In this document: one piece after another, positions 26,412 to 37,939 of the stretch
Layout: each line of letters starts with the position of its first letter
How positions within the stretch are numbered: the first letter of the stretch is position 1
Source of the DNA: Hesseltinella vesiculosa
Lineage: Eukaryota; Mucoromycota; Mucoromycetes; Mucorales; Cunninghamellaceae
Assembly: GCA_002104935.1 (NCBI GenBank)
Contig: MCGT01000041.1
Span: 174,944-238,943 of the forward strand
Direction of reading: 5' to 3'
Length of the DNA: 64,000 bases
The notes under the pieces: generated by a model
What the model saw: the letters and a program-made list of their open reading frames with translations, nothing else
Databases searched by the model: none
What the model was told of the DNA's origin: nothing
Position numbers and translations under genes: made by a program

Positions 26412-28027
26412 CTAATCCTTGCTCTTCTTCTTCTTTTCCTTCTTCTCCTTCTTCTCCTTCTTTGACTTCTTGGATTCCTTGGCATCTTCAGCTTCAGCAG
26501 CAGGACGCTTGACGCCAGCATCCTTTTGGGCATCTACAGCAGCAACGCCAACAGCGGTGATCTTTGGAGCAACACCAGCAGCGGCCACAATCTCGCTGGC
26601 CTTGACGTTGAATTGAGGGTCGACTTGTTGACCAGTGGGGTTGTTGCAGTAGTCGACATAGGCAGATTTCCAGACTTGAGGGGTGTCATCCGTGACACGG
26701 CCATACTTGTCCAGCTTGCCTTCGGTCTTGAGCTTCTTCTTGGCCAAAGCAACAGGACCAAGACCCCATCGGCGAGGGTAGGTGTCACGTTCCATGATGA
26801 CACGCTTGACCTTGGCAACAACGCCGTGATCGCAAGTGGCCATGACGGCAGTGGTCATTTGAGCATAGGCCAAAGCAATGGCTTCACCCTTGGTGGTCAT
26901 GAGCACAACTTCTTCGTTGATTTCCACACCGCTTTCATAGCGCAACAGACCGGGGATCATCAACTTGGCACCGTAGCACACAGCGTTGACAGCACTGTCC
27001 TTGACGACGATACGTTTGTAGCCAGTCAACAGAGTTTCCAAAGGACGGATGATGCGACGCAAGTAGTTTTCGTCCTTGTTGTTGTCATAGACCCATTGGG
27101 CATCGAGGACATCGTGCATAGTGACAATGTCATCGTTTTCCGACATGTCACCAGAGCGCACACGACGGAGTTCTTGCATGTGGCCACCCACACCCAACAA
27201 CAAACCAAGATGCACACACAACGTACGCATGTATGTACCAGCTTCACAGCTAGCCCAGAACACAGCCAAGTGGCGCTCGTTGTCGAATTCAAACAATTTG
27301 CTTTCATGGATCGTTCGCACACGCAATTGGCGCTTGACAGCCGAAATGAGAGGAGGACGTTGGAACAAGGCACCCGTCAAGGTTTCGATGGCCTATTCCA
27401 ACCAAAAAAATAAAAAAATAAATAAATACACGACTAGCCACTTTTTTTTTTTTTTTTTGCTTCATACTTGGGACATTTTCTTTTCATTGTCCAGAGCATC
27501 GTGCAGACGGAGAATACAGACGTATTCTTTACCAGCACCTTGTTGCGACTTGACCAAACGAGTGGCACGATCAATACAGACGATCAAACAACCAGTGACC
27601 TTGGGATCCAAAGTACCACTGTGACCGGTCTTTTCTACACGCAAAATACGACGCACCCAGGCAACAACTTCGTGAGAAGAAGGATTGGCAGGCTACATTG
27701 ACGAAAATAAACAACAGTTAATATGTCTGTCATTGACTGCTTATGAGCCTTTTTTTTCGTACCTTGTCCAAGTTGATGACACCATAGCGCAAATATTCAT
27801 CAAGAGGACGCTTCAAAGGTGAAGAGCCGCTGGGGATGGGGGTGTAGTGACCAGTACGAACGTTAAGCTGATCGTAGTTCTAGAAATGAAGATTGAGTAT
27901 TTCCTTCTGATCTGATAGGCAGTGCTGTTGCTCTTTAATGTAGATTTACCTTTAGCAACAAAGGCCAAGAAGAAGTGTCGATAGCAGGTGTGATAGCCGA
28001 AGGCTTAATAACGGAATCGTCAGACAT
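26412..28027 (-). CDS. cbf5: H/ACA snoRNP pseudouridine synthase Cbf5 (dyskerin)
   Basis: Four exons (28027-27950, 27879-27763, 27692-27468, 27392-26412) encode 466 aa. The TruB catalytic domain is unmistakable: [19 protein letters not shown] with the catalytic Asp, then [16 protein letters not shown] and [23 protein letters not shown] domain follows ([20 protein letters not shown] ... [20 protein letters not shown]), and the tail is Lys-rich with KKEKK repeats acting as nucleolar localisation. Cbf5 pseudouridylates rRNA and snRNA guided by H/ACA RNAs. The N-terminal [20 protein letters not shown] is the usual dyskerin signature. Start and length agree with the family. Confidence 0.95.
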
Positions 28028-29028
28028 GGCGTGATCAAAAAAAAAAGAGTGAAGCAAGAGAATTTTTTTTGGGGAGGAAAAAAAAAAAGGCTCTGAAGAC
28101 GTCAATAAGCCACCACCAGCGGATGCTGTTGATGAACGCCATGTCGGGGATTGAATCGTGGCTATTGGTTTTTTTTTTCCATTTTCGTTAATTTTTTGGC
28201 TGAATCGCAGGTGTCAAAACGTCATCGATACCAAGTTGCCCGAGAAACTTTTACCAATCCACTTGAATTTTTCAGCAACGATTCCTTTCGTGAGAGAGTG
28301 CTTCCATGCAAAATGGTACATGGATTCAATCATTCAAAAATGTCCTGTAACATTTCCTTCTTTTTAAGTATCCCCCACACGTTCTGGCCAAAACTCATTG
28401 AAAACCTCTAACATTCGACTTCTATTGATTCCACTCAAATTTTGCATACGTGAAGCTCATGACGCTACAAGGTGGTATGAAAAAGTAGAGCTACAGTATC
28501 ATGCGTAGAGCCAAGTTAGAGGTGTTGCGAGATATGGCTACCCAGCCATTGTGTCTGGATGACCAAAAACATTGGTAGTCTTAGCTCAGTCACATCTTAC
28601 CCAACAATGTTATGAATTTTCCTATGTATAATTTGCATCATGTACTCGTTTTCAGCAAAGTTTGGTGTCGATCGGATCACTGGTTACCTTTCCTCACCAT
28701 GTGCAAGGTTTTCGAGCAACGATTCTTGGGCCCGCTGGCTTCCTCCTGGTTTCCTCGGCACCTACTATTTTTTTTTTTTTTTTTTGATGCTGTAAAGATC
28801 AAGAAATCGCTCCTTTTGAAATGAAAGGCTGCCCGGAAGGAAGATTTTGTTCCTCTGTGCCAAACGATCCATCCATCGTGGGATTCAAACTGAGAAGTGT
28901 GGTTGGTTGCATGAGAGTGACTGGCAATTTCATGGGCCCCTCCCCGCCTGTGAAAAAAAAAAAAAAAAAGTTGGCCAAACCTTTTCGCTCCCCTACTTTT
29001 TTTTCCATCCCACCCTTCTCTTACAATA
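28028..29028. other. Divergent 1-kb promoter region of cbf5 and SDHC with repeat debris
   Basis: Lies between two divergently transcribed genes and so should carry both promoters. About 28165-28460 resembles the dispersed repeat family. Open frames of 60-104 codons at 28612-29135 overlap in several frames without recognisable domains. There are T and A runs at 28770, 28952 and 28998. Confidence 0.4.
28165..28460 (+). repeat. Dispersed repeat family, copy G
   Basis: Contains CGTTAATTTTTTGGCTGAAT, then AGTTGCCCGAGAAACTTTTA and CCAATCCACTTGAATTTTTC, aligned in order with the reverse complement of the copy at 51.6 kb. The CTCAAATTTTGCATAC segment at about 28434 matches the flank of the 51.6-kb copy. 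It is diverged, so the boundaries are approximate. Confidence 0.45.
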
Positions 29029-29835
29029 ATGTTGGCTACTCGTTCTATCTTGAAAACCGTGGCTCAAAGTATGACCCTCATTTATTTAATTGTATAGCAG
29101 CTGGATTGACACTTTTTTCTCTCTCGCTTCGATAGACCCTAACGCCCGTGCTCTTGCCTTCAAGAACGTTGCTGGCGTTCCCATGGGTGTGAGGTAAGAA
29201 TGTCCATCGAAAACGAATAAAACGAAATCAGGCGAAATCCAGGAAAAAAAAAAGAACTAAAGTGTTATTGATTAGACACTTCAATGCTACCTCGTCGACC
29301 AAAGCTCAATCGCCTGCTGCCGAAACCGAAATTTTACGTCAACAACGCAAGGTTCGCCCTGTGTCTCCTCATATTGCCATCTACCAACCCCAAATCACCT
29401 GGTACTTGTCAGCTCTTCACCGTATCACTGGTGCTGCTTTGGGTGGTGGTAAATGGAGCATCCCATACAAATGAACGATGGAACTGACCAGCTTATTTTT
29501 GTATAGCCTTGTACTTGGGTTCTATTGGCTACTTGGCTTCCGGTATGGCTGTTGACACGGCCAGCATTGTGTCTGCTGCTGCCGCTGCTCCCGTCGCTGT
29601 CAAGGTGCTTGCCAAAACTACCTTGGCCTTCCCCTTTGTCTTCCACAGCTTGAACGGTGTTCGCCACTTGGTTTGGGACGCTAAGAAGTGCCTTGATATC
29701 AAGAGGTAAACAGTTTTTTTTTTTTTTTGGTCTCACCAGCTTTGTTGCTACCTTTTTTCGTCTAGCGTGTACACCACTGCTTATGTTGTTCTTGGTGGTT
29801 CCGTGGCCGGCTCTCTGTACCTTGCCAGCTTGTAG
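29029..29835 (+). CDS. sdhC: Succinate dehydrogenase cytochrome b subunit (SDHC/Sdh3)
   Basis: Five exons (29029-29068, 29136-29193, 29276-29448, 29507-29705, 29766-29835) encode 179 aa. The N-terminus is a mitochondrial presequence (MLATRSILKTVAQ ...). The SDHC signature RPVSPHIAIYQPQITWYL is followed by SALHRITGAALGG with the Ser/Arg involved in quinone binding, and HSLNGVRHLVWD contains the family heme-ligand histidine. Three transmembrane helices are visible. The protein anchors complex II in the inner membrane and takes part in ubiquinone reduction. The assembly factor SDHAF1 is encoded at the left end of the window. Confidence 0.94.
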
Positions 29836-30393
29836 ATTTCAGTTTTTTTTTTATTCCACCCTTTTCCCACATAAAGAAATGAAGGCATTCCTACTTCATT
29901 TGGCATGAATTGATAATGGCTAATCGCTGTTTACCTTTCTCAGCACAGAATCCGGCCCTTCCATCTTTCTCATTGGCATCTTTTCCTTCTTTTGCCATTT
30001 TTTTTTTCTATTCAATCCTGTGCACCATAGTCTTTTCGATCCTGTAAACAGCCCTTCCAACTGAGCAGGCGTAATATTCTGTAGGGAGTACAAGCTATAT
30101 ATAAAAGCAAGTGCCAGCAGAATAATCTTGATGAAAAGACGGCCTGTTGTTCGAGGGTGAAAAGTACCAACTTTTTAAGCTTGGCTTCTATCTAACTTTC
30201 CACCAGCCGAAGGCATTCAAGTAATGATGTCCTCCTGAAGAAAAATCAGCCTATGGCCAGGTTTCATCAGAAAAACCCCGGCCAATCAGATGGTCGTCAA
30301 CTGCAGGAACTCTGCCGTTGCTTTTTTCTTTTCTTTTCGTTACTGAATTCCCCTCTCCCAAATTATCATTTCTTCTAAAACCATAAAGGCATC
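29836..30393. other. Intergenic region
   Basis: No gene is supported. It includes the SDHC 3' flank and the putative promoter of the methyltransferase gene, with a GGCCAATCAG (CCAAT-box-like) sequence at about 30278. Confidence 0.35.
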
Positions 30394-31085
30394 ATGGAAG
30401 CTAGTGGGTAACGTGATTGACCAGCCTGATCGATGTGACATTAGTATGCTCACTCTCTTTCTGCCACCTTCACCTTGTTGCCATTAGATCAGCGTTTTTA
30501 AAAGTGTATCAAGATGCCGATGATCGAGCTCATGATGCTGTACAAGACGACATGTTCCCAGCATACATCGAAGGCGTGGATACGACGCTGGCTCCATTTT
30601 GCCCAACGTCGGCAGTGCGTGTGATCAAAGCATTGCAAATGGCAAATGTCAACCAAAATGACAAGGTGATCGATCTTGGCTCAGGGGATGGCCGGTTTGT
30701 CACGGCTGCAGCCTCTGAATTTCAGTGTCAAAAAGCCCATGGTGTGGAAACCGATGGCGAATTGGTGGATGAGTCCAGGCGGCTGGCCGATTTGGTGCTT
30801 GGCGGCTCGCATCAACAGCATGGAGTGACGTTTGAACAAGGCGATCTGCTACATACCCTCAACAAAGCAGCGTTAGATACAACCGACTTGGCTTATACCG
30901 TGGTGGTGGTGTTTCTGCTGCCTGACCACACTGACAAGTTTGCCGAGGACTTGGTGGCTCTGTATCGTCGTGGTGTAAGGATTGTTAGCTTGGTGTTTAA
31001 TTTAAACGAGATCAAGGAGCTGCAGCTCCAAATAGCTGATGATGCTGATGGTATTTTTGTGTATGCATTGAATCCATTAAAATAA
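30394..31085 (+). CDS. SAM-dependent methyltransferase, FAM173/ATPSCKMT-like
   Basis: A 14-nt first exon (30394-30407) is spliced to 30488-31085, giving 199 aa in frame. Motif I is VIDLGSGDGRFVTAAASEF, preceded by the family-like APFCPTSAVRVIKAL, and followed by GVETDGELVDESRRLA (motif post-I), FEQGDL and VVVVFLLPDH. This order matches the FAM173 group of lysine methyltransferases that modify mitochondrial proteins such as the ATP synthase c subunit. The class I methyltransferase fold is secure; the FAM173 assignment and substrate are inferred. An in-frame start further upstream inside the intron would lack this fit. Confidence 0.75.
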
Positions 31086-31192
31086 AAGTAATGGTGTCGA
31101 TCATTTGTGTGAGCAGCAAGCGGAGTTTTGTTGCATAAGGTTGTCCGACATTCGTCTCTCGCTTTTTTTTTTTTTTCTTTTCTTTTAATCTC

Positions 31193-33293
31193 ATGCGAAC
31201 TCTTGTCAAGCCATTAAGAAAGCTGTCTCTACTAGCAGGGCCATTGAAAAGGTAAATACAGTTATATCGACCAGAGAACAGATAGCCTAGAATTTTTTGA
31301 TACAATAATATAGCTCGCCGTCACCGCCTCCTGCCAGTGAAGACAATAGCCTTCCCGACTCGGTGTGTGTGTCTCAAGACCATGGGTTTATCATGCGCCT
31401 TCCAGGCGAATTGCTATTACAAGTGTTTTCCATGCTACGATATGAACACTTGGTACAAGTGCAACTGGTAAGCCTCCATTTTTTTCCCTTGGAAAGTGTT
31501 GTGTGAATGTCTCTAATTCTTTCTTGTCGGATGGGCATGGTTGCTGGCGGGCATAGTGCTGTCGATCCTGGAAATGCCTTGCACAAGATGCTTCGCTATG
31601 GAAAGAGCGTTGCCGTTCTATTACACAACAGCACCAAGATCTAGACGAGCGAAAAGATACGTCGTTATCGTGGCTTCAGCGCTACTGTCAACTTCGAACG
31701 GGCTTGCACTGGAAACTTGGCATTGTGGAACGAGCTACGCTTATCAACATCTCCAGCTCTCGATTGCTCTCAGTCAAGCTTCGAGGAAAATTATTGCTAA
31801 CCTTATCCGAAGTAAGCCTAGCGAGCCAGGGTCTTAAATGACAAATCATTCCAAAACCAGGTTTAAACATTTTTTCCCCCTCTACGCCAGGACAACATGG
31901 TTCACTTGTACGAATACGACACCGCTCAGGGGTTTGTATCGAGATGCACATGGAAATTTTGTGGACAGCGTCAAGTCGAGTGCATTGATCTCTTACCGGA
32001 AATCAATACCGTCGTTGTAGCCTGTCGAGGCTCGTAAGTGCCATTCTTTTTTTTTTCTGGGCGGCGTGTCTGCGTGTGATTTTAAGATGGGCTCACATGA
32101 TGTCTGCCTCTTGCTTATTTTGAATTGTATACCATACTATTTTAGGAAGTGTTACTTTTACGACATTTCGTCCAAGAGCCCAACAGAGCCCATTCAAGTA
32201 CTGAAAGGTGGATCGCATGCCTGGTTTATCCCCGATGACGTGTCTTTGACCTGCGACTATTTTGCCGTGTCAGGCAGAAAGCCTTCGGCTGTGTTTGTTT
32301 GGAATTGGCGCAAAGGCGTGCAACTCGCCCTCAAGGTAAATCAAGCTATTCTTCTGCACTCCAGCAAGGGCTAATTTTACTCTGCAGGCCCTCAACAATG
32401 AACCACATGCTGTGCATATCTCCGGAGATCATTTGATGACAGTCAGCGGGGAAGGAAATGTTGAGGTTCAGCATTTGTTTGAAGACCTGATATACCCTGT
32501 CACCCAAGTGCCTCCGTGCAGTATTCCGAGTCACAACTATGATGGTCAGCTTTATCTCCTAGTGGCCCCTTTTTCTCAGCGCTCATTATACCAATTTTCT
32601 TGGCCGCAGCTGCCAGCAACGACAGACTGGCCTACGCCTCGATCATCCACAACGCCTTCGCTGAAGCGCCGCCTCTCAACCTCGATCAACCTTTTTGGCA
32701 GCTCAAAATATAGCTCAGCTCATCGACAGCATCATGCATGCCAGCCCAACCAAACCGACGCTCCCCCCCTTATGACCACCAAGACAAAAAAGAGCAGTAC
32801 CCAAAAGCAGACTTCACGACCCCGTCGGCACTCATCCTATAACAATTATGGCTACGCATGCCAAACCCGCACTGACCAATACATCAAATACAAAGAGCGA
32901 CACATGTGCCAGGAGCACGCCAAGCAGCCCGATTTCAATTTGCCCATGACCTTGCAGCGCACCATCCGAACAGCTCCCTTGGGCAATACTGCTCTGGGTG
33001 TCATCAATATTACAAGCTACCGCGAGCGTGTTGCCACAGTCAACCGTCATGGAGACATTGCCATTTACAAGCAAGACGGCACCATGGGAGCCCAGGTGCA
33101 ATGCAAAGGCAAGCAACCGTGGTTGGAGGCTCTGACGGTGGATGGACGCGATGACGACGATTTGTCCGATGGCTATGACTTTATGCGCTCAAGACTAGCC
33201 ATGGGGCCGATGGGGATTATCTACGGCAGCAAGAACGGGTCTCTCTGGTGGATGGACTTTTCCCTCCCTTCAGTGGCACCAACGTCCCTGTAA
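31193..33293 (+). CDS. F-box protein with beta-rich C-terminal region
   Basis: Six exons (31193-31251, 31314-31467, 31557-31811, 31891-32033, 32146-32335, 32388-33293) give 568 aa. The F-box is at about residues 45-90: RLPGELLLQVFSMLRYEHLV, then CCRSWKCLAQDASLWKERC. Such proteins link SCF ubiquitin ligases to substrates. The remainder (LYEYDTAQGFVSRCTWKF; VVACRGSKCYFYDIS; FVWNWRKGVQLAL; ALGVINITSYRERVATVNRH) resembles strands of a beta-propeller but lacks clear WD repeats. A low-complexity basic/Ser insert lies at residues about 345-445. That insert could alternatively be affected by an intron starting near 32543. The substrate is unknown. Confidence 0.78.
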
Positions 33294-33430
33294 CCACCAA
33301 CACATTCATCGTTTGCTCATCATGCAAAAAAAAAAAAAAAATTAAAAACACTTTTACTCTGTCGTCATCGACGTTTGGTTTAATTTGGACAAAAAGGGAG
33401 TGTGGCCAGAAATAATCATACAACGATAGT

Positions 33431-35232
33431 TCATTGGTCATCGTCGTCTTCAGCAGCTTCATCCACAATCAAAGTGGCGCTAGGCCACAGGCTTCGAATT
33501 TCAGCTAGGTGTTTGGTGCCATCTTGGGTGACGTCGTAAACGGTGCGAGGAAAAGGCGAATGCAAGGTGAAGCGATACTCATGTTCGTAGTCGTCAGGGG
33601 GTGATATTTTGCTGGGTTGCTGGGACAGAAACGGATAAGCTTCGACAAACTGATACAGAGTCTGTTGGGATGGTTATAAAAAAAAGACGTTCATGAGGCC
33701 CCACCCATTTTCTTTCACTGACTTAATTTTTGGCTTACCTCGAGCGTTTCCTTTTCCCTAAAGGCACGGATAACTCTTTCACCATTGGCCAATCTAAAAT
33801 TGATCTTGATGACTTTGCCTTGTTCTTCAGAGCTGGGTTCCTTGGGTAATGAATGGCAGAGGGATTGGATATATTCTTTACGTTTTTGCTTGATACGGTC
33901 CCGTTCTTCTTGAGCCAACCTTTCCTGCTCACGCAACTGCTCCTGTTCTCGCCTTTCTTCTTCGGCACGTCGATCCTGCAAGTAAATGGGTGAGTGCCAA
34001 TTGACTTTTTTTGGCCCCATCTCATTTTTTTTTACCTTTTCTTGGTCAGCCAAGAGACTCTCACGGTAAGCCCGGTCCTGATCTTCACGAAGCTGGCGTT
34101 CCATTTCCCGGTGTTCTCGCTCCTGTTTCAAGCGATTTAGTGCTGCGCCATGGCGTTGCATAATGGTATCTAGGCGCTCCATCAAAGGTTCTGGTGCAAT
34201 CGGGCCTTCCAAACGATCAACGACTGTCATTTTTTGAGAGCTGCCTACTGACTGAAGAGCAATCACCGCCATAAAAGGGTATGTACTAGCTTGCAAGGTG
34301 CAGCTGACTAGAGGGGAGAAAAGCTCAGACATGTGATTTTTTGGAGACAGTGCACTTACCTTGGTAAGCTTCCACTTGATTCACGTTTCCAGCCCACACG
34401 AGGATGTTTTTGGTCTGGATAAAGCTGTGCAAATCGTCGCTGGTGAGGGTGTTTTCGCAAAAGGGTTTCGTATCATCGTGCTCGTCACTTTGCAAGATGA
34501 CCAGCAAGAATTGAAGGTCACGCTTGGCTTGTTCCAGAGCTTGGGTGTAACCTTCTTGGTAAAACGGGGGATGCGATTCGCCATAGAGTTTTTCGAATTC
34601 TCGAAGGAAACGGTTGGCAGATGATCGAGGGTCCTGTCTGCTTGAGGTGCTCGACCCATTGGTGATATGCCTGGACGATACAAGTCGATCTAGAGGAGCG
34701 AAAAGGCGAGAAGGAGAAACGGTAAGACCAGGCAATGTTCAGCACATTGAGAAAGATGCAGACTTACTAAGCAAGGTCAGAATGGACCAGGTGATGTTCC
34801 AAGCCAGACCAAATGGCCATAGAATGAGCGACATGAGGCCTGAGCGTCGTTGCTGTCGTGGAGGAGAAGCAGGTGATGGGGTAGCAGGTCGAGGCGGTGG
34901 AGATGAGGTAGATGAGGCTGCTTGCCGTGTCGTATCATCATAAAAGTTTTGAATGGATCTCTGCAAAAAGTAAAATGGTAAGAAAGAGCTGGTAACAGCT
35001 AGAAAAAGGGTGCTTTGTACCTCCAGCTTCCAGCTGTTCTTGGTCAGAAGAGCGACGGCTGTAGCCAAGTCATCTGTTTGCGTAATGGACTAGTGTCGTG
35101 GACAAATGAAAAGAAGGAAGACGGATGTAAGCTACTGGGTGCTCATGGCTTCGTGTTTCTTTAAATGTTCACCTGAAACTGTTGCAGTAATTCTGTTTGC
35201 TGACCGTCTAATTCAGAGGTAGGATCTGCCAT
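33431..35232 (-). CDS. faf2: UBX-domain protein, UBXD8/FAF2 type
   Basis: Seven exons (35232-35173, 35089-35021, 34960-34768, 34689-34360, 34307-34036, 33975-33739, 33661-33431) encode 463 aa. Order: N-terminal UBA-like helices (LLQQFQSITQTDDLATAVAL); RSIQNFYDD; a hydrophobic hairpin (SLILWPFGLAWNITWSILTL) for ER/lipid-droplet insertion; a UAS thioredoxin-like domain; a long charged coiled coil (REQEQLREQERLAQEERDRI); and a C-terminal UBX domain (INFRLANGERVIRAF ... LYQFVEAYPF ... FPRTVYD). This is the UBXD8/FAF2 layout (fungal Ubx2/Ubx3 relatives), which recruits Cdc48/p97 for ER-associated degradation and lipid-droplet control. The gene is convergent with the F-box gene. Confidence 0.9.
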
Positions 35233-36083
35233 TGCAATTAAGTAAAGGAAATGATATGGGAAGCGAGAAAAAAAAACGAAGAATGTGGAGACGTGAAAGG
35301 GAAAGTGTCATTTTTTTCTTTGGATTCCGCCTTCTCAGTCTTTAAGCTGGAGCCAAAAGAGCCCCTCCCGTCGAGAACGAGGCGAGCGTTTACGGAGCTA
35401 CTGTACAAGATTGCCGCATTTTTGGAGAATTATGAAGAAGGAGCACTAAGCTTGGCTAATCAACGAGGGCTTGCATTCCACTCAGAAGTTGCTTATGCAA
35501 AAGCTAATTTCACCATCGCCAGAATCTTTCGCGCTCCGTTGGCATAGGTGTTTGCCGGCGAAGGCGAAGACGCTGGTAAGAATGATGGATGGGCTGAGAG
35601 TGATGATCTGCGAGGATGCAGCGTGGGCCAAGAACAGGTGGTGAGGTCGTCTGTGATAAGGAATAGCAGGGTGCCTTTTCAGGTTGTCAGGACCTTGTTT
35701 CAAAGTAGCTGCCATTGGGTGGCCACCGACCACTGGCTTTTGCACGGTTCTTAACGAATGGGTTTGGACATAAATGATTGGAGGATATGTAACTGGTTCG
35801 GCAGAGAGCAGCAGAAGTCTCATTGTTGGCAGCCATGGCAGTCCAAATTCTCTTTCATTGAGAAAATATTTTAAAAAAGAATCGTGAAATGAGAAGACCT
35901 CGCTGTTGGGCTCTCCATAAAATGTAGTCAGGATGAAGCTCTATTGAGAATCACATTTATTGAAGTGGAAAAAAAACTTCGGTATGTAAAAGATAGATGC
36001 AGGGTTTTATGAAGAAAGAGGGAAACATTTTATTCATGATTGAAAAAAAAAAAAAAAAAAAAAAAGAGATCCGAACCAGCGTG
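35233..36083. other. Intergenic region without recognised gene
   Basis: Lies upstream of the UBX gene and downstream of the C2H2 gene. Open frames at 35251-35547 (+) and 35482-35823 (-) have no recognisable features. It ends in a 24-nt A run at about 36042-36065 immediately before the C2H2 gene stop codon. Confidence 0.35.
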
Positions 36084-37904
36084 TTAATGACCATTCAGGA
36101 CGCGAGAGTTGACATTTATTGCGACCGATTTATTTGCTGAAGCGATGCTGGAAGACATTAAGCTGGCTAATTTCTTTAATGCTTCGTTCAAAGAATGGTT
36201 TTCCAAGATATCGATGGCGTTTTTGTCGCGGAACTGTTCAACAATTTCCTGAAGTGCGGTTTTCATTTGCCCATCTTGACATTTGGCAACTAAGATTTTC
36301 ACAAACATAATTTCTAACGTTGGGTGGTTGCTTGATTGGACATTTTCAGCGATTTTGAGGAATAGCTTCGAAGCAAATTTTGCGGAGGAGTCCCTTCCTG
36401 TACCGGTATCTGGCCCTTCACACAAGGTGAATATCGTGTATGGTTGTGAACGCAGGTCATTTGCAAATATGCTTGACGCGCGGCAAAGGAGGTAGGTGGA
36501 AGGGTATTGGAACTTTGATCGTAGTTGTCGAAGCTGATATCTCAGACCAAACCGATCAATCTTGTTTGCATTTCGATCGCTTGCCAAAACGCTAGCTTTT
36601 TTGATCGAATCACAATCCAAGAAAATTGACGCCGTCAAAGCTGCACTATCGTCCAATTCAAAATGCGAGATGACACCTCCAACACTTGCTTCATGAATGG
36701 AATCGATTCGGAGACTTGATGTAATTAATGCGTTCAGTGTCTTCGTGCCCACAACTAATTTTTCGCCATCATTGTCAGTTATAGTGGTTGCCCAAGTGTG
36801 GTGGTATTTAGTGGTGACAGGTGGTAAAGATGAGGGTGCTGATTTTCCTTTTTTGTTCACAATTTTTTCTCGGTGGACGTCAAGGGACCGCTGGCGTCCA
36901 TAGATCTCTACGGTGTTGACAAGTACAGCTTCGCTGTTTTTGTTCATGATAATTGAACCGGCAAGCAATTGGGCACATGCATATCGTAGCTGAGGCAAGA
37001 AACTCCAATCGTCGTTCAATAATTGACAGGAATTAATATCCAACTGCTTGTAGCACCGCTTGGATAATTGTTTGGCGTAAGGTCCATAATGCTGGATTGA
37101 CATGAGACTCGCTTCGATATTTTTTGTTGAAGTTGCATTTGTCGATATGTGGCTGTTTTCCCATGCCCGCTTCTTGCCAGCTGTGATTTGTCTGACGTGA
37201 AAACTGTGATCCTGGCTCTTGGCCATCAAAGGTTTGATGTTGTCGCAGTGGGTTAGAGCGATTTCTTCCGCTTGATCATCGTCATCCAGTAACGCAAATG
37301 GCTGTAACTTCAAGTTATCTGCAATCCACAGGGCTTTGTTTTTCTCACTGCCAGAACCGCCTGTCTGTCTTAAGGCACGTAAAATTGATTCATCATAGCT
37401 TCTTCGAGGGCTGTCCACAGATTTAGGAAACACAGTGACAAGATCTGTGGCATCCATTTTGATGGTGGCAATGGTTGTGTCCTCAGTATCGCTTTCTTCA
37501 TCATCAGATGAATTATCTGCGTCTAATGCAAAAATGTTTACAAAAAGATTCTGCAATTTTTTCAAACTTACTAGAAATAGACTCGCAATTCCCATTGTAT
37601 CGATAAAAATGACTGCGAGTGCTTGTGCTGTTAAGCCATGACTTATCGCAAAAGGGGCATTCAAACCGGTTTGTCTCCTTATTGCGCTCCAGAGTAAGGA
37701 TGGCCAATTCTTCTGAATCTGAAGGAGACAAACTCGCACTTGTCAACAAACAAAACAAAAGATAAAAAAAAAGAACAAACCTTTGCTTTCCTTGTATGTT
37801 ATTGTCAGAGAAGAATTATGATAATTCCTTTCATGGTAATTGAGTGAGCTGCGAAACGATTTGTTGCACTTGTTACATGTCGTTTCTGTCTCTGGTATCG
37901 TCAT
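36084..37904 (-). CDS. C2H2 zinc-finger protein of an expanded fungal family
   Basis: Three exons (37904-37781, 37718-37572, 37522-36084) join in frame to 569 aa. Two zinc fingers lie at the N-terminus: TCNKCNKSFRSSLNYHERNY (C2H2, residues 10-32) and FECPFCDKSWLNSTSTRSHF, followed by YRYNGNC. Then come an acidic stretch (SSDDEESDTEDTT) and a long region of about 450 aa with no domain I can name, predicted mostly helical and mixed (QHYGPYAKQLSKRCYKQLDI; LRYACAQLLAGSIIMNK). From memory, proteins with this finger pair are numerous in Mucorales genomes and may be mobile-element related or a lineage-specific regulator family; that is not proven here. An unusual hairpin tandem array begins immediately upstream of its start. 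Confidence 0.75.
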
Positions 37905-37939
37905 GTTCAATTAATGAGAAAAAAAAAAGCAAAAAGAAA

